DNA of 64,000 nt. Origin: Mycolicibacterium gadium. GTDB lineage: Bacteria > Actinomycetota > Actinomycetes > Mycobacteriales > Mycobacteriaceae. The notes under the pieces were generated by a model. The model did no database searches. It saw nothing but the letters and a program-made list of their open reading frames with translations, and had not been told where the DNA came from. The position numbers and the translations under genes are program-made. The stretch covers positions 3,038,001-3,102,000 of the forward strand of contig NZ_AP022608.1 in assembly GCF_010728925.1 (NCBI RefSeq), written 5' to 3'. Below, one piece after another: positions 17,572 through 26,200 of this stretch. Within the stretch, counting starts at the first letter, position 1; each line of letters starts with the position of its first letter.

Positions 17572-18762
17572 ATGCCAAACAAAGTTTTCGTCGTCGGCGT
17601 CGGAATGACGAAGTTCGAAAAGCCAGGTCGTCGCGAAGGCTGGGACTACCCGGACATGGCCCGCGAGTCGGGCACCAAGGCGCTCGAAGACGCCGGCATC
17701 GACTTCACCGAGGTGCAGCAAGGATTCGTCGGCTACTGCTCGGGCGACTCGACGTCGGGAAACCGCGCCCTCTACGAACTCGGCATGACGGGCATCCCGA
17801 TCGTCAACGTGAACAACAACTGTTCGACGGGTTCGACCGCGCTGTTCCTTGCCGCGCAGACGATTCGCGGTGGTCTCGCGGACTGCACGATCGCGCTGGG
17901 CTTCGAGAAGATGCAGCCCGGCGCGCTGCAGGGCGGCGCCGAGGATCGCGAGTCACCGCTCGGCCGTCACATCAAGGCGCTTGCCGAGATCGACGAGTTC
18001 GCGTTCCCGGTCGCGCCGTGGATGTTCGCGGCCGCGGGCCGTGAGCACATGCGCCAATACGGCACCACCGCAGAGCATTTCGCGAAGATCGGCTACAAGA
18101 ATCACAAGCACTCGGTCAACAACCCCTACGCGCAGTTCCAGGAGGAGTACACGCTCGACGACATCCTGGCCGCGAAGATGATCTCCGATCCGGTGACCAA
18201 GCTGCAGTGCTCGCCGACCTCCGACGGCTCGGGTGCGGCGATCCTCGCCAGCGAGGCGTTCGTCGACAAGCACGGGCTGGGTTCGCAAGCCGTGGAGATC
18301 GTCGGCCAGGCCATGACCACCGACTTCGACTCCACGTTCGATGGCAGCGCCCGCAACGTCATCGGTTACGACATGAATGTGCAGGCCGCACGGCAGGTTT
18401 ACGACCAGTCCGGGCTCGGCGCCGAAGACTTCCAGGTGATCGAGCTGCACGACTGCTTCTCGGCCAACGAGCTGCTGCTGTATGAGGCGCTGGGACTGTG
18501 CGGTGAGGGCGAGGCGCCCAAGCTGATCGACAACAACGACACCACCTACGGCGGGCGCTGGGTCGTCAACCCGTCGGGTGGCCTGATCTCCAAGGGGCAT
18601 CCGCTCGGTGCGACGGGTCTGGCACAGTGCGCCGAGCTCACGTGGCAGCTGCGCGGTACCGCCGACAAGCGGCAGGTAGACAACGTCACCGCCGCTCTGC
18701 AGCACAACATCGGCCTGGGCGGTGCGGCGGTTGTGACCGCATACCAGCGCGCCGAGCGCTGA
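17572..18762 (+). CDS. ltp1: Lipid-transfer protein / SCP-x-type thiolase
   Basis: 396 aa thiolase-superfamily protein of the sterol carrier protein-x type. The acyl-binding cysteine is C84 in [10 protein letters not shown] and second Cys motifs are [12 protein letters not shown] and [15 protein letters not shown]-terminus [18 protein letters not shown] is characteristic of Ltp1. Members act in steroid or methyl-branched acyl-CoA side-chain degradation, though some have aldolase rather than thiolase activity. The stop overlaps the following small secreted-protein gene (TGATG). Confidence 0.88.
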   Translation: MPNKVFVVGVGMTKFEKPGRREGWDYPDMARESGTKALEDAGIDFTEVQQGFVGYCSGDSTSGNRALYELGMTGIPIVNVNNNCSTGSTALFLAAQTIRGGLADCTIALGFEKMQPGALQGGAEDRESPLGRHIKALAEIDEFAFPVAPWMFAAAGREHMRQYGTTAEHFAKIGYKNHKHSVNNPYAQFQEEYTLDDILAAKMISDPVTKLQCSPTSDGSGAAILASEAFVDKHGLGSQAVEIVGQAMTTDFDSTFDGSARNVIGYDMNVQAARQVYDQSGLGAEDFQVIELHDCFSANELLLYEALGLCGEGEAPKLIDNNDTTYGGRWVVNPSGGLISKGHPLGATGLAQCAELTWQLRGTADKRQVDNVTAALQHNIGLGGAAVVTAYQRAER

Positions 18763-19085
18763 TGACGGATACTTGGCGGGTGCGGACTACATTGACGCTC
18801 GCCGCGGGTGCCCTCGGAGTGTGCGCGCTGGCCGCAGCCGGCATCGCGTCGGCCGATGAGGGCAAATCAGCGCAGGAGACGATCCAGGACCTGCAGGACA
18901 AGGGCTACAACGTGACGATCGACAAGATCGGGACGGCCCCGCTGTCGGATTGTGTGGTCACGAGCGTCCGCAATCCCCAACAGTTCACCCAGTTGGTGCC
19001 GCTCCTCGGCGGCAACACCGACGGCGTGCTGTTCCCGCAGGTGATCAGCCAGCCGATCTCGGTATCGCTGGACTGCTCGCGCTGA
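18762..19085 (+). CDS. Small exported protein, family with the convergent neighbour
   Basis: 107 aa from ATG at 18762 (overlapping the ltp1 stop), or 101 aa from GTG at 18780, which would give a more typical signal peptide (RTTLTLAAGALGVCALAAAG). After cleavage near ASADE the mature protein has two cysteines, in KIGTAPLSDCVVT and at the penultimate residue. The convergent gene at 19143-19439 has the same layout and motif (RIGSAPLNQCVVT), so these are paralogues. Mycobacteria-specific exported family, function unknown. Confidence 0.8.
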   Translation: MTDTWRVRTTLTLAAGALGVCALAAAGIASADEGKSAQETIQDLQDKGYNVTIDKIGTAPLSDCVVTSVRNPQQFTQLVPLLGGNTDGVLFPQVISQPISVSLDCSR

Positions 19086-19089
19086 GGCG

Positions 19090-19136
19090 ATTTCGGTGCG
19101 CGAACATTCGCTGAGCGAACGTCCGCGCACCGAAGT
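19090..19136. terminator. 47-nt near-perfect palindrome between convergent genes
   Basis: Two 23-nt arms around a single central base pair at 20 of 23 positions; all three mismatches are purine or pyrimidine transitions that still pair as G-U on one strand. It lies 4 bp after one stop codon and 6 bp before the other, so it probably ends transcription from both sides. There is no T run. Confidence 0.65.
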
Positions 19137-19142
19137 CACTAG

Positions 19143-19439
19143 TCAGCGCCGCGAGCAATCGGCGGTGACGGTGATGTTGCGTTCGGCGACCACCTCGATC
19201 AGGTCATCGCCCCGGCGCACCAATTCGGTTCGATTCCTTGCATTTCGGATGTCGGTCACGACGCACTGGTTGAGCGGTGCGCTGCCGATTCGGTTGATCT
19301 TCACGTCGAATCCCTGCGCCTCGAGATTCGCGATCGTGAGCTGAGCCGACTCCTGAGCCGACGAGATGGCTGCGGGCGCGAGGATGATTCCGCATGCCGC
19401 CGCGGCGATTCCGGTCATTATCAATAGTGTTGAGCGCAT
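19143..19439 (-). CDS. Small exported protein, paralogue of the gene at 18762
   Basis: 98 aa from ATG at 19439 with a GGGAG ribosome binding site 7 nt upstream; a longer frame starting at 19517 is not needed. Signal peptide to about residue 28 (AAISSAQES), mature part of about 70 residues with two cysteines, in RIGSAPLNQCVVT and TADCSRR at the C-terminus. Similar over the whole length to the convergent gene 18762-19085. Function unknown. Confidence 0.82.
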   Translation of the reverse strand: MRSTLLIMTGIAAAACGIILAPAAISSAQESAQLTIANLEAQGFDVKINRIGSAPLNQCVVTDIRNARNRTELVRRGDDLIEVVAERNITVTADCSRR

Positions 19440-19546
19440 GTCTGCGTCTCCCTTCGTCGTTGTGTAGGCCCGGTGGCCTTCACGCGGTACGACGGGACAC
19501 CCGCGAATGAGGTTCAAAGCAATCTCGAAAAAGTTTCGGCGACAGC

Positions 19547-19582
19547 GAAAGACCCGGCCGCGAGGATTCGGCCGGGTCTTTC
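19547..19582. terminator. Bidirectional Rho-independent terminator after dctA
   Basis: A perfect 14-bp stem GAAAGACCCGGCCG (19547-19560) with CGGCCGGGTCTTTC (19569-19582) over an 8-nt loop. It begins 10 bp beyond the dctA stop and would also block readthrough in the other direction. Confidence 0.85.
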
Positions 19583-19591
19583 AATCAGGTA

Positions 19592-20965
19592 CTAAGCGGG
19601 GACGGGGACGCGCTCCTCGCGGGTGGAGTGGTCGTCGTCGACCATCGTCAACTCGTCGAACGGATCCTCGCCACGCAGGACCGAATTCACCCGATCCTTG
19701 TCGATGGTCTTGGTCCACGAGCCGACGAGAACCGTCGCGACGGCGTTGCCGGAGAAGTTGGTCACCGCGCGGGCCTCGGACATGAACCGGTCGATGCCGA
19801 CGATCAGACCGACGCCGTCGAGCAGGTCGGGGCGGTGGCTCTGCAGCCCGCCGGCGAGGGCGGCCAGGCCGGCACCGGTGACACCGGCGGCGCCCTTGGA
19901 CGCGACGATCATGAACACCAGCAGACCGATCTGTTCGGGCAGCGACAGCGGGTCGCCGAGCGCACCCGCGATGAACAGCGACGCCATCGTCAGGTAGATC
20001 GCGGTGCCGTCCAAATTGAACGAGTAGCCGGTGGGTACGACGACGCCGACGGTGCTGCGGTCGACGCCCAGGTGCTCCATCTTGGCGATGAGGCGCGGCA
20101 ATGCGGATTCCGACGACGAGGTCGACACGATCAGCAGGTATTCACGGGCCAGGTAGCGCACCAGCTTGAAGATCGACACTCCGGAGACGACCCGCAGGAT
20201 CGTGCCGAGCACACCGAAGACGAACACCAGGCACGTCACGTAGAAGCCGAGCATCAGGCCGAGCAGTTGGGTCACCGCAGTCCACCCGGTCTGGCCGACG
20301 ACGTTGGCGATCGCGCCGAACGCGCCGATCGGCGCGAGCCACAGGATCATCACGAGAACCTTGAACACCAGCTTCTGCAGCGATTCGATGCCCCGCAGGA
20401 TCGGCTCACCGGTCGTACCCATGGCCTGCAGCGCGAAACCGACGAGCAATGCGACGAACAGCGCCTGCAGGACGCTGCCCGCGGTCAGCGACGAGAACAG
20501 CGTCTCCGGGATGATGCCCTTGACGAAGTCCATGAGACCGCCTGCCTCGTGGGCGGTTTCGGCGAGCTCGGCGCCCTTGCCCGAGGCACCTTCGGTGAGG
20601 TTCATGCCGGTGCCGGGATGCAGGAGATTGCCGACCACCAGGCCGATGGCGAGTGCGAAGGTGGACATGACGAGGAAGTAGATGAACGCCAGACCGCCGA
20701 CCTTGCCGACGGTCGCGGCCTTGCGCACCGAGCCGATGCCCAACACGATCGTGCAGAAGATGACCGGCGCGATCATCATTTTGATGAGGTCGACGAACAT
20801 GGTCCCCAAGACGCCGACGCTTTTGCCTACGCCTGGCGCCAGGATGCCGACGGCGACGCCGGCGAACACCGCGACGATGACGGCGATGTACAACCAGTGG
20901 GTCCGGTCGCGGCGTGGTTTGTCCGGCGGTTCGGCTGCCGGTGACGGACGGTCAAGGATGGCCAT
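19592..20965 (-). CDS. dctA: C4-dicarboxylate:cation symporter DctA
   Basis: 457 aa from the ATG at 20965, chosen because GGAGGT lies 5 nt before it; an in-frame TTG 12 bp upstream would place that site inside the gene. It is a glutamate/dicarboxylate carrier of the DAACS family with eight transmembrane helices and two re-entrant loops: the serine-rich hairpin STSSSESALPRL, the binding-site stretches VPTGYSFNLDGTAIYL and ASKGAAGVTGAG, and DRFMSEARAVTNFSGNAVA. It imports succinate, fumarate and malate with H+ or Na+. The two-component genes 1 kb away on the other strand are of the CitA/DcuS-CitB class that controls such transporters. A terminator follows. Confidence 0.93.
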   Translation of the reverse strand: MAILDRPSPAAEPPDKPRRDRTHWLYIAVIVAVFAGVAVGILAPGVGKSVGVLGTMFVDLIKMMIAPVIFCTIVLGIGSVRKAATVGKVGGLAFIYFLVMSTFALAIGLVVGNLLHPGTGMNLTEGASGKGAELAETAHEAGGLMDFVKGIIPETLFSSLTAGSVLQALFVALLVGFALQAMGTTGEPILRGIESLQKLVFKVLVMILWLAPIGAFGAIANVVGQTGWTAVTQLLGLMLGFYVTCLVFVFGVLGTILRVVSGVSIFKLVRYLAREYLLIVSTSSSESALPRLIAKMEHLGVDRSTVGVVVPTGYSFNLDGTAIYLTMASLFIAGALGDPLSLPEQIGLLVFMIVASKGAAGVTGAGLAALAGGLQSHRPDLLDGVGLIVGIDRFMSEARAVTNFSGNAVATVLVGSWTKTIDKDRVNSVLRGEDPFDELTMVDDDHSTREERVPVPA

Positions 20966-21031
20966 TGGTACCTCCAAGTCGCTGAATGTGATCTGCAGTC
21001 AGAGTCGAGGACGACGTGAGCCGGGTCACGC

Positions 21032-21048
21032 TTTAGTTCATTTAGTTC
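21032..21048. promoter_or_regulatory. Tandem TTTAGTTC repeat between dctA and the regulator operon
   Basis: TTTAGTTC occurs at 21032-21039 and again at 21041-21048, a 9-bp period, in the 86-bp divergent region between dctA and the hydrolase/kinase/regulator operon. An AT-rich direct repeat at this place is a reasonable site for the response regulator encoded at 23489. Repeat seen, role inferred. Confidence 0.45.
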
Positions 21049-21051
21049 GGT

Positions 21052-21954
21052 ATGTTCACGAACGTGGCCGACGAAACCGCTGCTCACGTCACGACCGCGG
21101 ACGGTCGTCGGCTCACATATCTCGAAGTCGGTGAGCCCGCTGGACCACTCGTCATTCATAACCACGGCGGACCCAGCAGCCGGCTCGAGGTCCTGATGCT
21201 CGCGGAGTCGGCAACCAAGAACCGGATCCGGTTGGTGGGTGTCGATCGGCCAGGCCAAGGTCAGTCCAGCCGCCAGAAGACCCGCACCTACTCCGGTTGG
21301 GCCGACGACTTGGTCACCGTTGCCGACGCGTTGGGATACCGGGAATTCGGCGTGACCGGCTGGTCGGAGGGCGGACCGTGGGCACTCGCCGCGGCCGCCT
21401 ACATCGACCCCGACCGGCTACTGCACGTCAGCAGCATCGCGCCCGGGAGCTACGGTGCATTCGGCGACAACTCAGCGGCGCAATACCTTTCGAAGATCGA
21501 TGCGCTCGGCGGAACACTGGCCCTGCGCTTCACGCCCGGCTTCCGGCTGATGTACGCCGCACTGGGTTTCACCGCCAAACGCTTCCCGTCCTCATTCGTC
21601 AAACAGGTCCGCGGCGCCCTCAACGACTACGACCAACAGCTCCTCCTCCGTCCCGATGTCGGCAAGGCCTTCGGCGAAACCTGTGCGGAATGCTTCGCGC
21701 ACGGCTCTGACGGACTCGTCCGCGACGCCGAACTGCTCTACCGCCATTGGGCTTTCGATGTCGCCGCGATCGAACGCCCCGTCCACATCTGGCAGGGGCT
21801 CGATGACATGCTGGTTCCCGATCCCATCAACAGGGCGGTCGCCGATGCGATGCCGGGTTCGGTCTGGCATCCCGTCGACGGCGCCGGACACTTCATCGCC
21901 GTCGGTGAGGGCGACGACATACTCGCGGTTGCGGCAGAGGAACTCGGCGCTTGA
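21052..21954 (+). CDS. Alpha/beta hydrolase
   Basis: 300 aa. Oxyanion motif HNHGGPSS, nucleophile S105 in GWSEGG, acid in QGLDDMLVP and catalytic His in GAGHFIAVGEG, so the triad is complete. Proline iminopeptidase/esterase-like. It is the first gene of a run in which its stop overlaps the start of the sensor kinase (TTGA), so it is co-translated with a two-component system, which is unusual. It might process or sense an esterified dicarboxylate, but that is speculation. Confidence 0.85.
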   Translation: MFTNVADETAAHVTTADGRRLTYLEVGEPAGPLVIHNHGGPSSRLEVLMLAESATKNRIRLVGVDRPGQGQSSRQKTRTYSGWADDLVTVADALGYREFGVTGWSEGGPWALAAAAYIDPDRLLHVSSIAPGSYGAFGDNSAAQYLSKIDALGGTLALRFTPGFRLMYAALGFTAKRFPSSFVKQVRGALNDYDQQLLLRPDVGKAFGETCAECFAHGSDGLVRDAELLYRHWAFDVAAIERPVHIWQGLDDMLVPDPINRAVADAMPGSVWHPVDGAGHFIAVGEGDDILAVAAEELGA

Positions 21955-23492
21955 CCCGCCCGTGGCCCCGCTCGCTGGCCGGTCAGGCGATCGCATTGCA
22001 GATCATCGTGGTCGCGGTGGTGGTACTCGCAGGGAGCGCGCTGGCGGTGCTCGACGCCCGCAATGACGCGGACGAAGCCGCCCGCCAGCAGGTCCTCGGT
22101 ATCGCCACCTCCCTCGCGGACTCCCCGTCGACGGCGGCTGCCATCGAATCCGGCAGGGCCACTGAGATTCTCCAGCCGGTCACCGAAGCCGTCCGCAGGC
22201 ACACCGACATCGCATTCATCACGATCATGTCGCCGGATCGCATCCGGTTCACCCACACCGACCCGACCCAGATCGGTGGCGAGTACATCGGCACCATCGA
22301 ACCCGCGCTGCGCGGCGAAACGCTCAGCGAGGTGCACACCGGCACATTGGGTCCTTCGATTCGCGCCGTCGCACCGGTGCGCAACCAATCGGGCGAGATC
22401 GTCGGCCTGGTCTCCGCGGGGATCCTACAGACGAGTCTGGCCGATCGATGGCGCTCCACGTGGCCGACCATCGCGGCGGTGAGCTTTGCCGCACTGGCTA
22501 TTTCACTGGCGGGCGTCTGGTTCATCCGGCGACGGTTGTTGCGGCAGACCCACGGCCTGCGACCTGACGAACTGCGGTTGATGTACGAGCATCATGACGC
22601 GATCCTGCATTCGGTCTCGGAGGGACTGATCGTGATGGATCGCAGCGGCGTCTTGCTGGTCAACGACGAGGCGCGCCGCCTCCTCGCGCTTCCACCGGGG
22701 CGCGTCGACCGCACCGAGCTGCCGGAATTTCTGCGGACGTACAACCCGGGAGCCCGCGACGAGGTGCAAGTCACCGACGACCGCGTCCTTGTCGTGAACC
22801 GCTCCCCCGTCGACGACGCCCACACCTCGGAGGTCGTCACGATCCGCGACCGCACCGAATTGCAGGGCGCGCTTGGCGAACTCGGTTCGCTGAAGATACT
22901 CACCGACAGCCTCCGGTCCCAAGCGCACGAAGCCGCCAACAAGCTGCACACCATTGTCACGATGGTCGAGATGGGCCGGCCCGAAGACGCGGTACAGTTC
23001 GCCACCGAGGAGCTCGCGCTCTCCCAACAGCTCGTCGACAAATTGTCCAGTGCCGTCGGCGAACCCGCGCTGGTGGCCCTGCTCCTGGGCAAGGCCGCAC
23101 AGGCTGACGAGCGCGGTATCGAGCTGACGATCACCGAAGACACTCACTTGCCGTCGAATTCGGACGAAGTGCCGTTGACTGGCCAGGAGATGGTCACCGT
23201 CGTCGGCAACCTCATCGACAACGCGATGGACGCCTGCGACCGCGACGATCCGTGGGTCGAAGTCACCGTGCTCATGGCGGATGACACGCTCACGCTGCGT
23301 GTCGCCGACAGCGGACCGGGGATGGATCCGGCTACCTTCGAAAAGGCCATGCAGCGCGGATATTCCACGAAGGGCGACTCCGGCCATCAAGGCCTTGGCC
23401 TGGCTCTGGTCAGTCAGATCGTCAAGCGCCACAACGGCAAGCTCAGTACCGACATCACCTACGGGTCGGTCGTGACGGTGACGGTCTCATGA
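21951..23492 (+). CDS. CitA/DcuS-family sensor histidine kinase
   Basis: 513 aa from TTG at 21951 overlapping the hydrolase stop. Layout: transmembrane helix about 11-31 (IALQIIVVAVVVLAGSALAV), extracytoplasmic PDC sensor (about 35-165, including the HTDPTQIGGEYIG region), second helix about 168-190, PAS domain (about 205-300), phospho-acceptor H326 in RSQAHEAANKLHT as in the SpoB-type dimerisation domain, and an ATPase domain (NLIDNAMDACD, DSGPGMD, GHQGLGLALV). This class senses C4-dicarboxylates or citrate. With dctA nearby, succinate/fumarate sensing is likely. Confidence 0.9.
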   Translation: MTRPWPRSLAGQAIALQIIVVAVVVLAGSALAVLDARNDADEAARQQVLGIATSLADSPSTAAAIESGRATEILQPVTEAVRRHTDIAFITIMSPDRIRFTHTDPTQIGGEYIGTIEPALRGETLSEVHTGTLGPSIRAVAPVRNQSGEIVGLVSAGILQTSLADRWRSTWPTIAAVSFAALAISLAGVWFIRRRLLRQTHGLRPDELRLMYEHHDAILHSVSEGLIVMDRSGVLLVNDEARRLLALPPGRVDRTELPEFLRTYNPGARDEVQVTDDRVLVVNRSPVDDAHTSEVVTIRDRTELQGALGELGSLKILTDSLRSQAHEAANKLHTIVTMVEMGRPEDAVQFATEELALSQQLVDKLSSAVGEPALVALLLGKAAQADERGIELTITEDTHLPSNSDEVPLTGQEMVTVVGNLIDNAMDACDRDDPWVEVTVLMADDTLTLRVADSGPGMDPATFEKAMQRGYSTKGDSGHQGLGLALVSQIVKRHNGKLSTDITYGSVVTVTVS

Positions 23493-24175
23493 TCAGCGTG
23501 CTGATCGTCGAGGACGAACCGCTGATCGCCGAGGCCCACCAGACGTACCTCGGCCGACTCGAGGGGTTCGCGGTGGCCGGTGTCGCGCACACCGCACGCG
23601 ATGCGATGCGCATGGCTTCAGAGGCGTCGGCCACCGACTCACCGATCGACCTGGTGTTGTTGGACCTCGGCCTGCCCGACGCCAGCGGGATCGCCCTGGC
23701 ATCGGGATTGTCCGGGCTGCGGCCGATCCCCGACATCATCGCGATCACCTCGGAGCGCGACCTGGAGATGGTTCGCGCGGCGGTAGGCCAGGGCGCTCTC
23801 GCGTACCTGTTGAAGCCGTTCACGTTCGCCGCGTTTCGCGACCGGCTGGATCGCTACCGCCGCTACCGCGAGGCCCTGCCCGCCGGCACCGATGCCGCCA
23901 GCCAGGCCGAGGTCGACCGCGCACTCGCAGAGCTACGGGTGAGCGATCGAGCAGTGTCGCCGAAGGGCGCCGCCCCGGGGACCAACGACGACATCGCCCG
24001 TGCCGTCAGGGATTCCGCCGACGGCATCACCGCGGATGCAGTGGCCAAGCAGGTCGGTGTGTCGCGGGTGACCGCCTGGCGTTACCTCGAGAGGTTGGCG
24101 GACGAAGGCACCGTCACCCGGCAAACCGATTACGGCAAGGCCGGTCGCCCCAAGACCCGCTACCAGTGGCGCTAG
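23489..24175 (+). CDS. CitB/DcuR-family response regulator
   Basis: 228 aa. Receiver domain 1-120 with the phospho-acceptor D59 in LLDLGLPD and Lys at about 112 in LLKPFTFA. The C-terminal helix-turn-helix is DAVAKQVGVSRVTAWRYLERL, followed by the Gly-rich GKAGRPKTRY tail usual in this family. It starts 4 bp inside the kinase gene. The expected target is the dctA promoter across the divergent region. No further gene follows in the operon. Confidence 0.9.
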   Translation: MISVLIVEDEPLIAEAHQTYLGRLEGFAVAGVAHTARDAMRMASEASATDSPIDLVLLDLGLPDASGIALASGLSGLRPIPDIIAITSERDLEMVRAAVGQGALAYLLKPFTFAAFRDRLDRYRRYREALPAGTDAASQAEVDRALAELRVSDRAVSPKGAAPGTNDDIARAVRDSADGITADAVAKQVGVSRVTAWRYLERLADEGTVTRQTDYGKAGRPKTRYQWR

Positions 24176-24206
24176 TCCCCGGCTTCGCGTGGGCCCAGCC
24201 ACGACC

Positions 24207-25265
24207 TCAGGCGGTAACCGGCTCCAGCTCAACAGCCTGAGGCACGTAGATGGGATCGGTCGCCACGAACTGTGAGTACAGCAGCGGCGTCGCCGCCTCG
24301 ACGGACAACCCGGTCACTGCGCCCGCATAGTCGGCCACGTACAGCAGGCCCGCGTCGGAATCCACTGCGACACAGGATGGCCGAGCATCGAGCTGCACCC
24401 TGTTGACGATCTTGAGCGTGAGGGTGCACAGCACCGTGATGTTGTCGTAGTCGACGATGTAGGCACGGGTCTTGTCCGCGCTGACGGTCATCTGCGTCGG
24501 AGCACCGATGCCCAGTTCGGCAGCGCCGGTGATGCGGCCGTTGGACAGGTCGACCACCTTGACCGTCCCGCCACTGATGCGGTCGGAGGTCAGGACGTAG
24601 GCGACACGGTCGGCGATGGCGATGTCGCGGATCGGTGAACCGATCAACACCGTGCGTCGAACCCGCGCGGTTTCGGCATCCACGACGACGAGCGCGCTGC
24701 CGCGATCATCGGTGGTGGCGACGTACAGGCGCTTACCGTCCGGATCGACCTGAAGGGCGTCGATGCCGATACCCGCGCCGGCCGCGATGTCGATGGTGCT
24801 TACTCGCTCGGCGGTCGTGTCGACGACCACGACGTCCGCGGCGCCGTCACCGGTACGGGCCGCGTACACGCGCTTGCCGTCCGGGCTGGCGGCGAGAGCC
24901 GTGACGCTGAAGGCCATCGGGTACGTGGCGACCACGGTTCGCGTGACGGTGTCGACCACCGAGATCGCGTCGCAGCTCGACGACGAGGTGCTGACGTAGG
25001 CCCGACCGTCGGCGACGACGACCGCGAATGGCTCACCGGGGACCTCGACGACGCCGGCCACGGCCAAGGTGCCCGCCCGCAGCAGCGACACCGTGTCGTC
25101 GGCGTGGTGGGTGACCACGACGGTGCCGTCGTCCGTGGCGGCGATGTCAGCGATGGCGCCACGCTGCACGTCGACCGCACCGACCCGGGTGACGTCCGCG
25201 TTCAGGTGCGTCCCGTCAGCCACATCTGCCACAGGAGCATTCTTGGGCATCAAAAAGTTAGCCAT
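24207..25265 (-). CDS. YVTN-type beta-propeller protein
   Basis: 352 aa from ATG at 25265, which follows GGTGGAGG by 10 nt; a GTG 48 bp upstream would lie before that ribosome binding site. The sequence is a series of about seven 45-residue blades with the consensus VVDTxTxxVVAT / SPDGKRVYAA / VDPDGKRLYVAT, typical of YncE/YVTN propellers. No signal peptide is evident, so it is probably cytosolic or non-classically exported. Its function is unknown; propellers of this type bind ligands or proteins. It is preceded by a long AT-rich non-coding region. Confidence 0.8.
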   Translation of the reverse strand: MANFLMPKNAPVADVADGTHLNADVTRVGAVDVQRGAIADIAATDDGTVVVTHHADDTVSLLRAGTLAVAGVVEVPGEPFAVVVADGRAYVSTSSSSCDAISVVDTVTRTVVATYPMAFSVTALAASPDGKRVYAARTGDGAADVVVVDTTAERVSTIDIAAGAGIGIDALQVDPDGKRLYVATTDDRGSALVVVDAETARVRRTVLIGSPIRDIAIADRVAYVLTSDRISGGTVKVVDLSNGRITGAAELGIGAPTQMTVSADKTRAYIVDYDNITVLCTLTLKIVNRVQLDARPSCVAVDSDAGLLYVADYAGAVTGLSVEAATPLLYSQFVATDPIYVPQAVELEPVTA

Positions 25266-25706
25266 ATTTATCGGTACCTCCACCGGTTTGACGAGCACCG
25301 GCTGTCGTTTCACGTCTTCATACGCCCCGCTGGGGCGCGATCTGTGTTGAGTCTAGCGACCAAAATCAATGCTTCGGAGCGGCGCAAATAGCGGTTGATG
25401 ACAATCCCCCGAAACCTCTCAGACACCGCTTATAAAACTATTCGTTATCCACTCGTTATATCACCTCAGCAATCACTTTATCGGCTTTAACCTGCAACAA
25501 TAGTCGTCCAGCAACTTCGATCTGCCGACCTGGATAGTTTGCACAGGTAACGACTTCTTAGTTTTCAGACGGAAATTGAGCGGTAAATCACAACAGGACA
25601 CGACAGCAAACTCGGCCCAGATCGGGTCAGCAGCCCCACCGGTCACGGAATGACACTCTGTTGCGGTGCGGAAAGCCCGTAGACAGTGTTCGCTGGACCA
25701 GCGCTT
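25266..25706. other. AT-rich intergenic region
   Basis: No coding frame with supportable features. From about 25330 to 25600 it is much richer in A/T than the surroundings (for example TTATAAAACTATTCGTTATC and ATTCGTTATCCACTCGTTAT), with a CGTTATC/CGTTATA repeat pair at about 25442 and 25453. It is upstream of the beta-propeller gene and downstream of the anti-sigma gene, so it can hold the propeller's promoter, or a small RNA, which I cannot recognise. Confidence 0.5.
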
Positions 25707-26168
25707 TCAAGCCTGCGCGTAGACCTGCGGAGCGACGCTTGCGGCGCAATCGCTGAACTGCATGTGCACGTGGGTGCCGTCCGGCATCGGGGAAATCGTG
25801 GTTTGGTCGGACAGGGCGCGCATCAGCGGGATGCCGCGACCCCTGGTGTTCGGCTGGCTTTCGGGATCCACGTGCCGCCAAGTCCCGCGATCCGAGATGT
25901 CAACGAGCAATGTGCCCCGGGCGCCGTCGTAGCGGACCCGCAGGGTCATCGTGCCCTGCTGCCCTCGGTACGCGAATTCGGCCGCGTTGGTCAACGCCTC
26001 GTTCACCGCAAGCAGGACATCGTTGAGCCGGTCTGGGTCCAGCGTGAGGTGAGCCCGCAGCCACTGCGACAACTCGCGCCGCATCCTGGCCACGGTGAGC
26101 GCATCGGCGTTGTCGACTCGGACGAACTTAGCGTCCGCCGCGCTCGTAGCAAGAATCTGATCGGACAT
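25707..26168 (-). CDS. RsbW-type anti-sigma factor (ATPase fold)
   Basis: 153 aa, one HATPase_c_2 domain. N-box LLAVNEALTNAAEFAY, G1 DISDRGTW and the GRGIPLMRALSD block are present, so ATP binding is expected. These proteins bind a sigma factor or phosphorylate a STAS antagonist. A STAS protein gene lies 32 bp upstream on the same strand, the probable partner. No sigma factor gene is in reach, so the target is encoded elsewhere. Confidence 0.88.
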   Translation of the reverse strand: MSDQILATSAADAKFVRVDNADALTVARMRRELSQWLRAHLTLDPDRLNDVLLAVNEALTNAAEFAYRGQQGTMTLRVRYDGARGTLLVDISDRGTWRHVDPESQPNTRGRGIPLMRALSDQTTISPMPDGTHVHMQFSDCAASVAPQVYAQA

Positions 26169-26200
26169 GATGCCGAACGAATACCCAACGGGACGCTAAG

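Noticed and set aside
19628..20944. 438-codon plus-strand frame opposite dctA
   Set aside because: His/Gln/Arg-rich antisense shadow of dctA with no recognisable domain.
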